A stretch of 64,000 nt of DNA from CAXBBB01 sp963793245 (GTDB lineage Bacteria; Bacteroidota; Rhodothermia; Rhodothermales; BA12): NCBI GenBank assembly GCA_963793245.1, contig CAWBZG010000002.1, forward strand, positions 496,001 through 560,000, written 5' to 3'. The notes under the pieces were generated by a model. That model saw nothing but the letters and a program-made list of their open reading frames with translations. It was not told where the DNA came from and made no database searches. Below are positions 9,057 to 17,706 of this stretch, piece after piece (within the stretch, counting starts at the first letter, position 1; each line of letters begins with the position of its first letter). The translations under genes and the position numbers were made by a program.

Positions 9057-9854
9057 TTACCGATAGAGTGGCGGAAGTTCCGTTGAGGTTTGACGCGCAT
9101 CGGCTCGGACTCGCTCCTCATTGACCATCAACCGCATAGCCTCGTCGATGGGAATCTGGTAGGTTCGCTCGGCATCGTTGACGACTTGATATTGAGTCAA
9201 CTGACGGGCCGCGTCGATCTCTGTCCGGCGCAGATCGGGATAACCGCTGACCGAGATCTGGCTGATCGCGACGTTCTGCACCACGCTTCCTTTCCACAGC
9301 ACGAGCAAGCCGCTAATGATCGCGACGGCTACTAGGATGGCCACGACGATGCCCATGATCTGAGCGCTTTCGATGCCTTCCGGTTCTACTCCAATGGCTT
9401 CTGCTTCGGCCACCGCTGCGTCGGAGCCGCCGGTTGCCTCGACCTTGGCTTCCTTTCCTGCCGCTTTGAACAGTTCGGTAGGCGGCCCCATCGCTTCGTC
9501 GGTGTCCGGCTCTACGTCAGGCGCCAGCTTCAACTCCTCAGCTGTCATGCCGATAAAGCTCTCGATGTGCTCGCCGCTGCTCAGTTCACCGTTCGCCTCT
9601 GACATAACACGCCAGAAAAACGTGCTCCGATCGTCCGGGAAGCGACCTGATGCCTCATAGCGGGTCGTGTCACCTACGCGTTCGTCGATCACGATGTGTT
9701 CGAACGACGTGTCCTGCGACACCTGCAGTACGTAACCTCGAGCCAGTTCGACTGACTCCCACTCGAACGCCAGATCTGCTACGTCGACGGGTACGCCGTG
9801 ACGCGGGGCGACGAGAACGGGGTCGGTTAGCGAGGTGGGCGTTTCGGAAGCCAT
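9057..9854 (-). CDS. FN3-like membrane protein of the ACIII/caa3 cluster
   Basis: The start is taken at ATG 9854 (265 residues), although an in-frame extension reaches 9923. Residues about 10-100 look like a fibronectin-III-type beta sandwich (PxxGxxV, FEWxxVxxAxGYxLQVSxDxxF, FFWRV). An acidic Ala/Glu-rich linker follows, then one membrane helix (about 166-187), then about 75 residues outside it. There is no signal peptide. The family is not one I can name. Its position between actF and SCO suggests a structural or assembly partner of the respiratory complexes, which is an inference. Confidence 0.75.
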   Translation of the reverse strand: MASETPTSLTDPVLVAPRHGVPVDVADLAFEWESVELARGYVLQVSQDTSFEHIVIDERVGDTTRYEASGRFPDDRSTFFWRVMSEANGELSSGEHIESFIGMTAEELKLAPDVEPDTDEAMGPPTELFKAAGKEAKVEATGGSDAAVAEAEAIGVEPEGIESAQIMGIVVAILVAVAIISGLLVLWKGSVVQNVAISQISVSGYPDLRRTEIDAARQLTQYQVVNDAERTYQIPIDEAMRLMVNEERVRADARQTSTELPPLYR

Positions 9855-9892
9855 GGGGACGGATCGGAAGGGAGGAGCAGAGCCTATTGCGA

Positions 9893-9928
9893 GCAGGGTG
9901 CCATAGGCAAACACCCGTGGCACCCTGC
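9893..9928. repeat. inverted repeat with 11-base arms upstream of the FN3-like gene
   Basis: GCAGGGTGCCA (9893-9903) and TGGCACCCTGC (9918-9928) are perfect complements around a 14-base loop. It lies in the 153-base gap between actF and the FN3-like gene. No T-run follows on the minus strand, so it does not look like a simple terminator. It may be a dispersed palindromic repeat. Confidence 0.65.
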
Positions 9929-9954
9929 GGGTCGGCGAGAGCAGTGAAAGAACT

Positions 9955-9984
9955 GCAAACTTTCAGAAAGTAATGAAAGTTTGC
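9955..9984. repeat. inverted repeat with 11-base arms just after actF
   Basis: GCAAACTTTCA (9955-9965) and TGAAAGTTTGC (9974-9984) pair perfectly around an 8-base loop. It lies about 24 bases downstream of the actF stop in transcription order and is AT-richer than its surroundings. It could stabilise the actA-F message end or act as a weak terminator or processing site. Confidence 0.65.
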
Positions 9985-10007
9985 GTTTCCTGCCCCGAAA
10001 GCCGGTT

Positions 10008-11279
10008 CTAGATGTTGTGGAAGGTCAGCGAGCGGCCCAAGCGGGGGTCGTTGACTGGCACCAGGCTGTGGCGGCCCAGGCGGAAGAGGAACAGGCTCGT
10101 GATTAGCCCGAATAGACCGAGCCACGTCGTGATGTCCCAGACGGTGAAGCCTGCGTGTCCGCCGTAGAGGTAATCGTAGACGGGCATCGCCAGCCAGTGC
10201 AGGTCGAACCACTGCATGATCAGGATATAGACGGCCATGATCGAGAGCACGATGGTCGACCGCTTGGCGGCGCGCGTCAGTAGCACGAAGAACGGCAGGA
10301 TGAAGTGCAGTCCGAGTTGCGCCGCGCTGTGGTACTGCCAGCCGTGCTCCATCCGGTGCGAGAACCAGATGGTCTCTTCGGTCAGGTTCGCGTACCAAAT
10401 CAGCATGTACTGCGAGAACGCGATGTACGCCCAGAAGACCGTGAAGGCAAACATCCACTTGCCCAAGTCATGGTAATGCTCGGTTGAGACGACGCCGCGC
10501 AGCATGCCCATCCGCTGGAGCAGGATGGTCATCAAGCAGATGAAGGCAACGCCCGACCAGAACGATCCGGCGAAGAAGTAGACGCCGAAGATGGTCGAGA
10601 ACCAGTGCGGGTCGAGCGACATCAGCAGGTCGTAGCTAGCGAACGCGACGGTGACGGCGAACAGCGGAATGCCCCATGCCGATGCTTTGCGCTGCTTGAA
10701 CGGGATGTCTTCGTCTGGTTGTACGTCCTGGCTGACGCTCAGCTTCCACAGTTTGTGGCTGAGGAACCACCACGCGCCGAAGTAGAACACCACCCGCGCA
10801 ATGAAGAACGGCGTGTTCAGATAGACGCTTTTAGCCGCGATGATCGGGTCGTACGCAGCGTTATTTGGGTCGATCAGCTCGGCGTGCGTCCAGTGAAACA
10901 GGTCGTGCATCCCAAACCAGATCGGAATCGATAGCACCAGCAGAGCGGGAAACGACATCGCCATCGCCTCGGCGACTCGGCGGACGACGATGCCCCAGTG
11001 TGCCTTGACGATGTGGTGCGTGATCACGAAGAACAGCGAACCCAGCGCAAGGCTTGTGCAGAACATCCAGCCGATCAGATACGCGAAGTAGAAGCGCTCG
11101 GGGTTCGTGGCCCAGCCGACGACGCTCAGTGCGAGCAGTGCGAGACTAGCAGCCAGCGGAAGGAGCCACGGGCGACCACCTTCGCGCATGCGTACCTGCG
11201 ATTCGGGATGAATCCCTACAGTCGGAGCAAACGGGTCGGCCAAGCGGGTGAGCAGGGCGCTGGAACGCAAGGAAGCCAT
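10008..11279 (-). CDS. actF: alternative complex III subunit ActF
   Basis: ActF is the second large quinone-associated membrane subunit of alternative complex III, which oxidises menaquinol and passes electrons to cytochrome c or directly to caa3 oxidase. The 423-residue protein has about ten membrane helices, including FYFAYLIGWMFCTSLALGSL and KWMFAFTVFWAYIAFSQYML, a pattern I associate with ActF. It contains no heme or FeS motif, as expected. It is the last of the six act genes, 66 bases after actE. Confidence 0.92.
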   Translation of the reverse strand: MASLRSSALLTRLADPFAPTVGIHPESQVRMREGGRPWLLPLAASLALLALSVVGWATNPERFYFAYLIGWMFCTSLALGSLFFVITHHIVKAHWGIVVRRVAEAMAMSFPALLVLSIPIWFGMHDLFHWTHAELIDPNNAAYDPIIAAKSVYLNTPFFIARVVFYFGAWWFLSHKLWKLSVSQDVQPDEDIPFKQRKASAWGIPLFAVTVAFASYDLLMSLDPHWFSTIFGVYFFAGSFWSGVAFICLMTILLQRMGMLRGVVSTEHYHDLGKWMFAFTVFWAYIAFSQYMLIWYANLTEETIWFSHRMEHGWQYHSAAQLGLHFILPFFVLLTRAAKRSTIVLSIMAVYILIMQWFDLHWLAMPVYDYLYGGHAGFTVWDITTWLGLFGLITSLFLFRLGRHSLVPVNDPRLGRSLTFHNI

Positions 11280-11311
11280 GCGGCGAGATGGTTGCAGGTG
11301 AAAAACCGTAC

Positions 11312-11331
11312 GGACGATTCGTGAATCGCCT
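11312..11331. repeat. second copy of the 20-base palindrome, actE-actF gap
   Basis: GGACGATTCGTGAATCGCCT matches the element at 7226-7245 at 17 of 20 positions and keeps a CGATTC/GAATCG hairpin. Like the first copy it lies between two genes of the respiratory polycistron. Confidence 0.6.
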
Positions 11332-11345
11332 TGGGCTAAAAAGAG

Positions 11346-12059
11346 TTACGGGCGCGGATTCGAGCGAGGACCTTCGGTCGAGAGCCGGTCAACGGTCCCA
11401 GTCGAGCCGCCGACCTGGTTGCTGCTTCGGTTGGCTTCGAGCGACTGGAGTACGTCGGCAGGCAGATCCTCGCCTTCGGCGCGCTGTGAGCGCTGGAGGG
11501 CACGGATGTAGGCGACGATGGCCCAGCGGTCTGCCACAGCGATCTGCTGCGCGTAGCCCGGCATCGAGTTGAAGCCGTTGGTGATCACGTCGTACATGTA
11601 GCCATCCTCATCCTTCTCGCCGCCTGGCAGGTATTTGGGGTCGTGGTACGTCGGAGCAGGAGCGTAGCCGTAGCTGCCTCCGTTGTTGCCGACCATGATC
11701 ACGCCCAAGCCGTCTCCCGCTTTGCCATGGCAGACCGAGCAGTAGATGTTGTAGCGCTCCTGACCACGCGCCAGGACAACGTCGTCGATGGCTACCGGCA
11801 TGGTCGCCAGGTACAGTCCATCCGCTGAGCGACCCGTGAAGAAGCCCACGTCGTCGCGCAGAAAGCCACGTGCGACCGTTCCGGCGACCGGAGTACGCAT
11901 CGCGCGGTTGTCGGCGAAGTAGGTGTTCTCTTCCTGGGCTTCGAACTTCTCTTGGAAGTCCATATTCAGGTTCGGGTGAATCGGCGTGTTTTCCGATTTC
12001 GTCCCGCGACAGCCGACCAGCAGGACGACAGCGAAGAGGGTAAGAGCGAGGTGTTTCAT
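11346..12059 (-). CDS. actE: alternative complex III cytochrome c subunit ActE
   Basis: ActE is the mono-heme, membrane-attached cytochrome c of alternative complex III. The 237-residue protein begins with a lipoprotein signal (LLVGC, lipidated Cys about 17). It carries one CSVCH heme motif at 107-111 followed by GKAGDGLGV. The likely axial Met is in NGFNSMPGYA, and DRWAIVAYIRALQRSQ is the usual last helix of a class I cytochrome c. A Ser/Asn-rich tail of about 40 residues follows. It starts 22 bases after actD. Confidence 0.93.
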   Translation of the reverse strand: MKHLALTLFAVVLLVGCRGTKSENTPIHPNLNMDFQEKFEAQEENTYFADNRAMRTPVAGTVARGFLRDDVGFFTGRSADGLYLATMPVAIDDVVLARGQERYNIYCSVCHGKAGDGLGVIMVGNNGGSYGYAPAPTYHDPKYLPGGEKDEDGYMYDVITNGFNSMPGYAQQIAVADRWAIVAYIRALQRSQRAEGEDLPADVLQSLEANRSSNQVGGSTGTVDRLSTEGPRSNPRP

Positions 12060-12081
12060 AGCAGCTTGGGCGTCAGTCAGG

Positions 12082-12738
12082 TCAGTGATCGACCTTTTTG
12101 ACCGGGATCACGGCAGGGCGGGCGCTGTCCGGAATGGTGTCCGACGAGGCGGCGTCGTGGATCGGCTCGATACGCGTGGCGCCCAGTTGGTTGAGCAGGG
12201 CGACCGTCTCGTTCGCGTCGTAGCGAGTATCCGATGAGGCGACGAAGAGGAAGAAACCGTCGTCGGTTGCGCGGTGGATGTGCTTCGAGTTGAAGAGCGG
12301 GTTCCACGGGCGCGGCAAGCCGTTGACAGCGAACATCGTGGCAACGGTAGCCAAGGCAGCCAGCAGAACCGTGAGTTCAAACGTGACAGGGATGCTCGGC
12401 TCGAATGCGAAGAGTGGTTTTCCCGAGATGTTGAGTGGGTAGTCCACCTCGCTGGTCCACCATTGCAACCACAGCGCTAGCAGCAGACCACCCGCTCCGC
12501 CAACGAACGCGGCGATTCCGACCTTGCTCGGCCCCAATCCCATCGCGGCATCCATGCCGTGGATAGGGAAGGGAGAGTAGGTGTCGTAGCGATTGTATCC
12601 CGCCTCGCGGACACCACGTGCCGCCTGCATCAGAGCGCCCGGGTGGGGGTACTCGGCGAGCACGCCGTAGGTGTTGTCGTCAGCGGCTACGTCGTAAATC
12701 GAAGCCGACGATTTGACGTCGAGAATGAGTTCTTTCAT
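12082..12738 (-). CDS. actD: alternative complex III subunit ActD (DUF3341)
   Basis: The 218-residue protein matches the DUF3341/ActD pattern. An N-terminal soluble part resembles a mixed alpha/beta fold (VLAEYPHPGALMQAARGVREAGYNRYDTYSPFPIHGMDAAMG). Two membrane helices follow (about 73-93 and 118-140) with the typical loop between, then a C-terminal soluble part. ActD has no cofactor and supports the membrane arm. It is 13 bases after actC, so it is tightly co-transcribed. Confidence 0.92.
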   Translation of the reverse strand: MKELILDVKSSASIYDVAADDNTYGVLAEYPHPGALMQAARGVREAGYNRYDTYSPFPIHGMDAAMGLGPSKVGIAAFVGGAGGLLLALWLQWWTSEVDYPLNISGKPLFAFEPSIPVTFELTVLLAALATVATMFAVNGLPRPWNPLFNSKHIHRATDDGFFLFVASSDTRYDANETVALLNQLGATRIEPIHDAASSDTIPDSARPAVIPVKKVDH

Positions 12739-12751
12739 GTCAGTTCAGGCT

Positions 12752-14290
12752 TCAAACGTGGGGGTTCGGATCGTCGGTCTCGCGAGCCGCCGTCGTGTAT
12801 CCGGTTTCGACGCCGGTCTCTTCGGTCGGGGCCGGGTGCATGCCCGGCGCGCCATCGCCGCTGTGTCCGTCGCCTTCGTGGTCGTAGAAGTGCGGGTCGG
12901 ACTCGGGAAGAATGGCCTTGACTTCGGCCATCGCCACCATCGGGACGAACCGCAGGAAGAGCAGGAAGAGGGTGAAGAAGAGGCCGAACGTGCCCAGGTA
13001 CGTCGTTACGTCGATCAGCGTCGGCTGGTAGTAGCCCCAGCTCGACGGAATAAAGTCGCGGTGCAGCGAGGTGACGGTAATCACGAACCGCTCGAACCAC
13101 ATGCCGATGTTGACGACGATGGATAGCGCGAACATCCAGCCAATCGAGCGGCGGATTTTCTTGAACCAGAAGAGTTGCGGGGCGATGAGGTTACAGAACA
13201 TCATCGTCCAATACGCCCATGCGTAAGGGCCACTCATGCGGACACCGAAGAACTGGTACTGCTCGTACTCGACGCCGCTGTACCACGCCACGAAGAACTC
13301 GGTGATGTACGCAAAGCCGACGATCGTGCCCGTGAGCAAGATCACGATGTTCATCTTCTCCAGGTGATCCAGCGTGATCAGGTCCTTCAGGTTGTAGATC
13401 TTGCGGACGACGACCATCAGCGTCACCACCATCGCAAAGCCAGAGAAGATGGCTCCAGCGACGAAGTAGGGGGGGAAGATTGTGGTGTGCCAGCCCGGGA
13501 TGATCGAGACTGCGAAGTCAAACGACACGACTGAGTGAACCGAGAGGACGAGGGGCGTGGCGAGTCCAGCCAAGATCATGTAGGCCTTCTCGTAGTTGCG
13601 CCAGTGCCGGTTGGCACCTGTCCAGCCCATCGAAAGGACGCCCAGAAGACGCGCTTTCCAGATCTTGCCCTGCTGCGCCGCCCGGTCGCGGATCGTCGCG
13701 ATGTCAGGGACGAGGCCGACGTACCAGAACGTCAGCGAGACGATGAAGTAGCTCGACACGGCGAACACGTCCCACAGCAGCGGGCTGCGGAACTGCGGCC
13801 ACATCTCCATCTGGTTCGGGATCGGAAGCAGCCAGTAGACGGCCCAGACACGACCGACGTGGAAGGTCGGGAAGACCAGCGCGCACATAACGGCGAAGAT
13901 CGTCATCGCCTCGGCTGTGCGGTTGATGCTCGTGCGCCACTTCTGCCGGAATAGGAAGAGGACGGCGGAGATCAGCGTTCCGGCGTGGCCGATACCGACC
14001 CACCACACGAAGTTGACGATCGGCCAGCCCCAGCCAACCGGGATATTATTGCCCCACACGCCGACGCCGTTCCAGATCTGGTACGCCAGCGACAGGCCGA
14101 GCAGCCCGAGTAGCAGGTTGGCGACGCCGAACGCGAGCCACCAGCCGAGCGGAGTCTTGCGCTCGGTGTGCGCCGACACGAGATCGGTAATCTCACGGTA
14201 GCCCAGGCCGCCCGTTACGAGCGGTGGATCGACGTCGTAGTCGGTCCGGTTGACCAGGGTGGTGTGCGCTTGCGGAGTGTGTGCGGCCAC
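12752..14290 (-). CDS. actC: alternative complex III quinol-binding subunit ActC (NrfD-like)
   Basis: ActC is the NrfD/PsrC-like membrane subunit that holds the main quinol site of alternative complex III. The 512-residue protein has about ten membrane helices. Characteristic stretches include PVGWGWPIVNFVWWVGIGHAG near the N-terminus, WRTSINRTAEAMTIFAV, and the GWHTTIFPPYFVAGAIFSGFA segment. The C-terminus is a hydrophilic tail with GDGHSGDGAPGMH, resembling the tail of oxidase subunit I. It lies 62 bases after actB. Confidence 0.94.
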   Translation of the reverse strand: MAAHTPQAHTTLVNRTDYDVDPPLVTGGLGYREITDLVSAHTERKTPLGWWLAFGVANLLLGLLGLSLAYQIWNGVGVWGNNIPVGWGWPIVNFVWWVGIGHAGTLISAVLFLFRQKWRTSINRTAEAMTIFAVMCALVFPTFHVGRVWAVYWLLPIPNQMEMWPQFRSPLLWDVFAVSSYFIVSLTFWYVGLVPDIATIRDRAAQQGKIWKARLLGVLSMGWTGANRHWRNYEKAYMILAGLATPLVLSVHSVVSFDFAVSIIPGWHTTIFPPYFVAGAIFSGFAMVVTLMVVVRKIYNLKDLITLDHLEKMNIVILLTGTIVGFAYITEFFVAWYSGVEYEQYQFFGVRMSGPYAWAYWTMMFCNLIAPQLFWFKKIRRSIGWMFALSIVVNIGMWFERFVITVTSLHRDFIPSSWGYYQPTLIDVTTYLGTFGLFFTLFLLFLRFVPMVAMAEVKAILPESDPHFYDHEGDGHSGDGAPGMHPAPTEETGVETGYTTAARETDDPNPHV

Positions 14291-14352
14291 GCGGGAGGGG
14301 AGTTGGAGGGCGACGGGGCGCCGGAGAATTCAGATGGGGCGGTCAGTAGCGA

Positions 14353-17300
14353 TCAGTGCTCGCCGGGACCGTGTTCGCTTGCGTCTTCGCCACCCATCTG
14401 GTGCTGATCGGCGTGGAAGCTTTCGTAAGCGACCTTGTATTTGGTCGTCGCCAGTTCGACCGGTACGTCCGGGTGCGGGTTGACGACACGTCCCAGGTAG
14501 CTCGTGCGAGGCTTGATGCCCAGTTCGGCGAGCAATTCGTAGCGGCGCGGGTTCTGCTTGGATTGCGAGACCGCCGAGTTGGGATCTGCAAGATCGCCGA
14601 AGACGATAGCACCGGCGGCGCAGGCCTGCTGGCAGGCTGTCTTGACTTCTCCGTCGCGGATGTTGCGGTCTTCGATGTTCGACTGCTGGTTGGCCTCGCG
14701 GATGCGCTGGACGCAGTACGAGCATTTTTCCATCACGCCACGGAAACGGACCGTCACGTTGGGATTCTGCTGCATCTGCGCCTCGACCGGCAGCGTCTTG
14801 GTCCAGTTGTACCAGTTGTAGCGGCGGACTTTGTACGGGCAGTTGTTCGAGCAGTAGCGCGTGCCGACGCAGCGGTTGTACACCATCTGGTTCGTACCGT
14901 CGGGCGAGTGAACCGTCGCGGCGACGGGGCAAACGGCTTCGCACGGTGCGTTCTCGCAATGGACGCACGTCAGGTATTGGAACGCCATGCGCGGGTCGTC
15001 CTCGTCCTCGCCGATGTAGTAGCGGTCGATGCGGAGCCAGTGCATTTCGCGGCCCTTACCGACCTGGTCCTTACCGACGACCTGGATGTTGTTTTCGGCC
15101 TGACACGCGATCACGCACGCCGAGCAGCCCGTGCACGAGGTCAAGTCGACCGTCATACCCCACTGATTGCGATAGTACGGGTTGTCTTTGAAAAAGTCCT
15201 GGTTAGCCGGATGGCGCTCATCGCCCCACAGCGGATCGGCATCGTCCCACAAGCCGGTTTCGTCGCCCGGGACGAGCGGTTGCGACTCGCGCGAGAATGC
15301 CGGGTTGACTTTGTAGTCGTCGAACGTGCTCTCGATGATGAGGGCGCGGTCGATCATCGTGCCGTGCTCCTGAGTCGAGACGAGCGTGTAGCCGTCGCCC
15401 GCCTTGGACGCTTCGACGGGCACAATGCCCGCGTAGGTGTTGGCACGCAGGTGCGCCGTCCGCACGCCGACGCCGTTGCTGACTGGACCGTTGAGATAGA
15501 TGTCGCTGCGGTCGGTCGTGTCGAAGAAGTCGTACCAGTGCTGCTCGTCGAGCACGCGGTCCGAGAACAGATCGCGGCCCCAACCCATCGTGACCGAGAT
15601 CTGGCCGTCGGCGTGGCCGGGCTGGATCCAGACGGGGAGCGTCGCTTCGCCGCCAGCGGTTCGGAGGGTGACGGTCGACGCCTGAAACTGTCCGGTTTCG
15701 TACTCGACTTCCAAGCCCAGATCAGCGGCCGTCTGGCGGCTCATCGTGGCGACGTTGTCCCAGACGAGTTTGCTGACGGCGTACGGCAGTTCGAGCATCC
15801 ACGAGTTGTTGCTGAACTCGCCGGCGATCATCTTGGGGTCGAGGCTGACACTCAGTTCGAGCGGCGTGGCCATCGGCTGCGGGATCTCGCCCGAGAACGA
15901 GGCCGATGCTGCGACAGGGGTAGCTGTAGATCCTGCGAGGTAGCCATCGTGGAGCGCTTTGCGCCAGCCCTCTTCGAAGCTACCACCGATGGCGCCGCGC
16001 CACGTTTCGCGGACCAGGTCGTAGCCGCTGACGACCGTTCCAGTCGCGAGCAGGTTAAAGATCTCTAACTCGGAGTGGACGTCGTCGCGCTCAATACGCT
16101 CGGTATCGCCCGTCGTCGTGTTCTGGCGAGTGTCGGTAAAGTTGAGCGGCGCGATGAGCGGCTGGATAATCGACAGCGTGCCGTCGTAGGCGCGTCCGTC
16201 GCCCCACATCTCCAGATAGTGCGTGCGGGGTAGGTGCCACGAGCACAGCCGAGCCGTCTCGTCGACGTGCGTACCGATGTGGATGCTCGTCTGCGCTCCG
16301 GCCATTGCCGTTGCGAAGTCGAGTCCGGCGGGGGCGTCATATACGGGGTTAGCGCCTAGGACGATCAGCGTGGCGTAGCGTCCGCCGCGCAGGTCGCGGG
16401 CGAGTTCGGCAAGCTCCTGATCCTGCGGGCGTACCTCTCCTTCGCCGGTCGGGTAGAACGAAACCGACGATCCGGTGGCGCCCATCGCGCTGTTCATCGC
16501 GTGAGCGAGCGCGTGGACCGATGCGGGCTGGCTGGCTCCGGCGACGACAACGCCGCCACCGGCGCGCAAATCGCTGACGAGTGCGTCAAGAGCAGCCGAC
16601 GCTTTGGTGTCGAGTTCGAGTGACGGTGCGTTGGGCACGGCGACGCCCATGCGCGTGGCGACCAGAGCGGCAAACGCTCCAATATGGCTGGCCCGCATCC
16701 GAATGCGGTGATCGGCCAATCCGCCCGTCGGCGTCATCGTGCTCTCGACGGCATACAGGCGGCTCATCCGTCCGCTTTCGGGATTGCGACCAGCAGAGAA
16801 CGAACGCGTGTTTTCGCCTTCGTTGTCGTCGGTCGATCCTAAGAAGTCAGCGTCGAGGCTGAGGATCGTGCGTGCTTGCGAGAAGTCGTAGAGCGGGCGT
16901 AGCGCCTGGCCTGTAGCGGCATAGGCGCCTGCCTGGGCTGCGTTGCCCTCGGCGCGGTAGGTGACGAAGCGGCTTCCGGGGAAGCGGGCGACGAGTTGGT
17001 CGCGCATCCGCGCCATCGTCGGCGAACTCGTCGGCTCGGCGAGAACGGCGATGGGGCCTTGCAGCGTGCGCATGGCAGCGACGAACTCGCTCCACGACGC
17101 TTCCGTCTCTCCGCCCTTGCGCACCCTACGGCTGCGGTCGGGATCGTACAGGTTGAGGATCGATGCCTGCTCCCAGACGCCGCTCGTGCCGCCGCCGTAC
17201 GGGTGGTCGGGGTTGCCTTCGAGCTTGGTGGGGCGTCCTTCGTGGCTTTCGGCCAGGACCGGGCGCACGTGGCCCCGGTGCGGCATCGCCGTCGCGTAGT

Positions 17301-17619
17301 AGCGTGCGATGCCGGGGATGACCTCTTCGGGCTTACGCGTGTAGGGCAGGATGTGCTCGACCGGACGACGGCAGGCCGTCAGACCCGCCAGCGCCAGCGA
17401 TGCGCCCATCAACTGGATGAACTGACGCCGGTTGGCGCCGCTCGAAAAGCCACCGCCCGCCTGGGCCGGGGCGCCATCGCCGCCTGCGCCCGGCATGAAC
17501 TCGTCGCCATGTACCTGCTTGAACGCAGCGGACCGAGCGCGGTGCTCAGTGCTGCGCCACAGGCTGGAAGAGGAGGAAGCCGAATCGTCGGAGTCGCTCA
17601 GCAGCGGAAGCTCGATCAT
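14353..17619 (-). CDS. actB: alternative complex III subunit ActB (molybdopterin-like plus FeS)
   Basis: ActB combines a molybdopterin-oxidoreductase-like domain that has lost its cofactor with a PsrB-like FeS domain. The 1088-residue protein starts with a WRS segment, then a twin-arginine-like signal (NRRQFIQLMGASLALAG, about 64-80) ending in LTAC, which could also be a lipobox. The long central domain is molybdopterin-like. From about residue 829 come four cysteine clusters: CTGCSACVIAC, CVHCENAPCEAVCP (from about 885), CVGTRYCSNNCP, and CSYC...CQQAC. This fits three [4Fe-4S] and one [3Fe-4S] centre. Export is probably by Tat. It starts 87 bases after actA. Confidence 0.95.
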   Translation of the reverse strand: MIELPLLSDSDDSASSSSSLWRSTEHRARSAAFKQVHGDEFMPGAGGDGAPAQAGGGFSSGANRRQFIQLMGASLALAGLTACRRPVEHILPYTRKPEEVIPGIARYYATAMPHRGHVRPVLAESHEGRPTKLEGNPDHPYGGGTSGVWEQASILNLYDPDRSRRVRKGGETEASWSEFVAAMRTLQGPIAVLAEPTSSPTMARMRDQLVARFPGSRFVTYRAEGNAAQAGAYAATGQALRPLYDFSQARTILSLDADFLGSTDDNEGENTRSFSAGRNPESGRMSRLYAVESTMTPTGGLADHRIRMRASHIGAFAALVATRMGVAVPNAPSLELDTKASAALDALVSDLRAGGGVVVAGASQPASVHALAHAMNSAMGATGSSVSFYPTGEGEVRPQDQELAELARDLRGGRYATLIVLGANPVYDAPAGLDFATAMAGAQTSIHIGTHVDETARLCSWHLPRTHYLEMWGDGRAYDGTLSIIQPLIAPLNFTDTRQNTTTGDTERIERDDVHSELEIFNLLATGTVVSGYDLVRETWRGAIGGSFEEGWRKALHDGYLAGSTATPVAASASFSGEIPQPMATPLELSVSLDPKMIAGEFSNNSWMLELPYAVSKLVWDNVATMSRQTAADLGLEVEYETGQFQASTVTLRTAGGEATLPVWIQPGHADGQISVTMGWGRDLFSDRVLDEQHWYDFFDTTDRSDIYLNGPVSNGVGVRTAHLRANTYAGIVPVEASKAGDGYTLVSTQEHGTMIDRALIIESTFDDYKVNPAFSRESQPLVPGDETGLWDDADPLWGDERHPANQDFFKDNPYYRNQWGMTVDLTSCTGCSACVIACQAENNIQVVGKDQVGKGREMHWLRIDRYYIGEDEDDPRMAFQYLTCVHCENAPCEAVCPVAATVHSPDGTNQMVYNRCVGTRYCSNNCPYKVRRYNWYNWTKTLPVEAQMQQNPNVTVRFRGVMEKCSYCVQRIREANQQSNIEDRNIRDGEVKTACQQACAAGAIVFGDLADPNSAVSQSKQNPRRYELLAELGIKPRTSYLGRVVNPHPDVPVELATTKYKVAYESFHADQHQMGGEDASEHGPGEH

Positions 17620-17706
17620 GGGCGAGAGGAGGTGGGAGAGGCGGCGTGGGGCCGCAAGGGAGCAGAAGGAAGCGTCGGTAGAGGCCTAATCAGGCCAATC
17701 GCCGGA

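Noticed and set aside
14356..16068. Long open frame (570 codons) antisense to actB
   Set aside because: It has no recognisable domain, and the opposite strand carries ActB with clear FeS motifs. GC-rich codon use leaves such antisense frames open.
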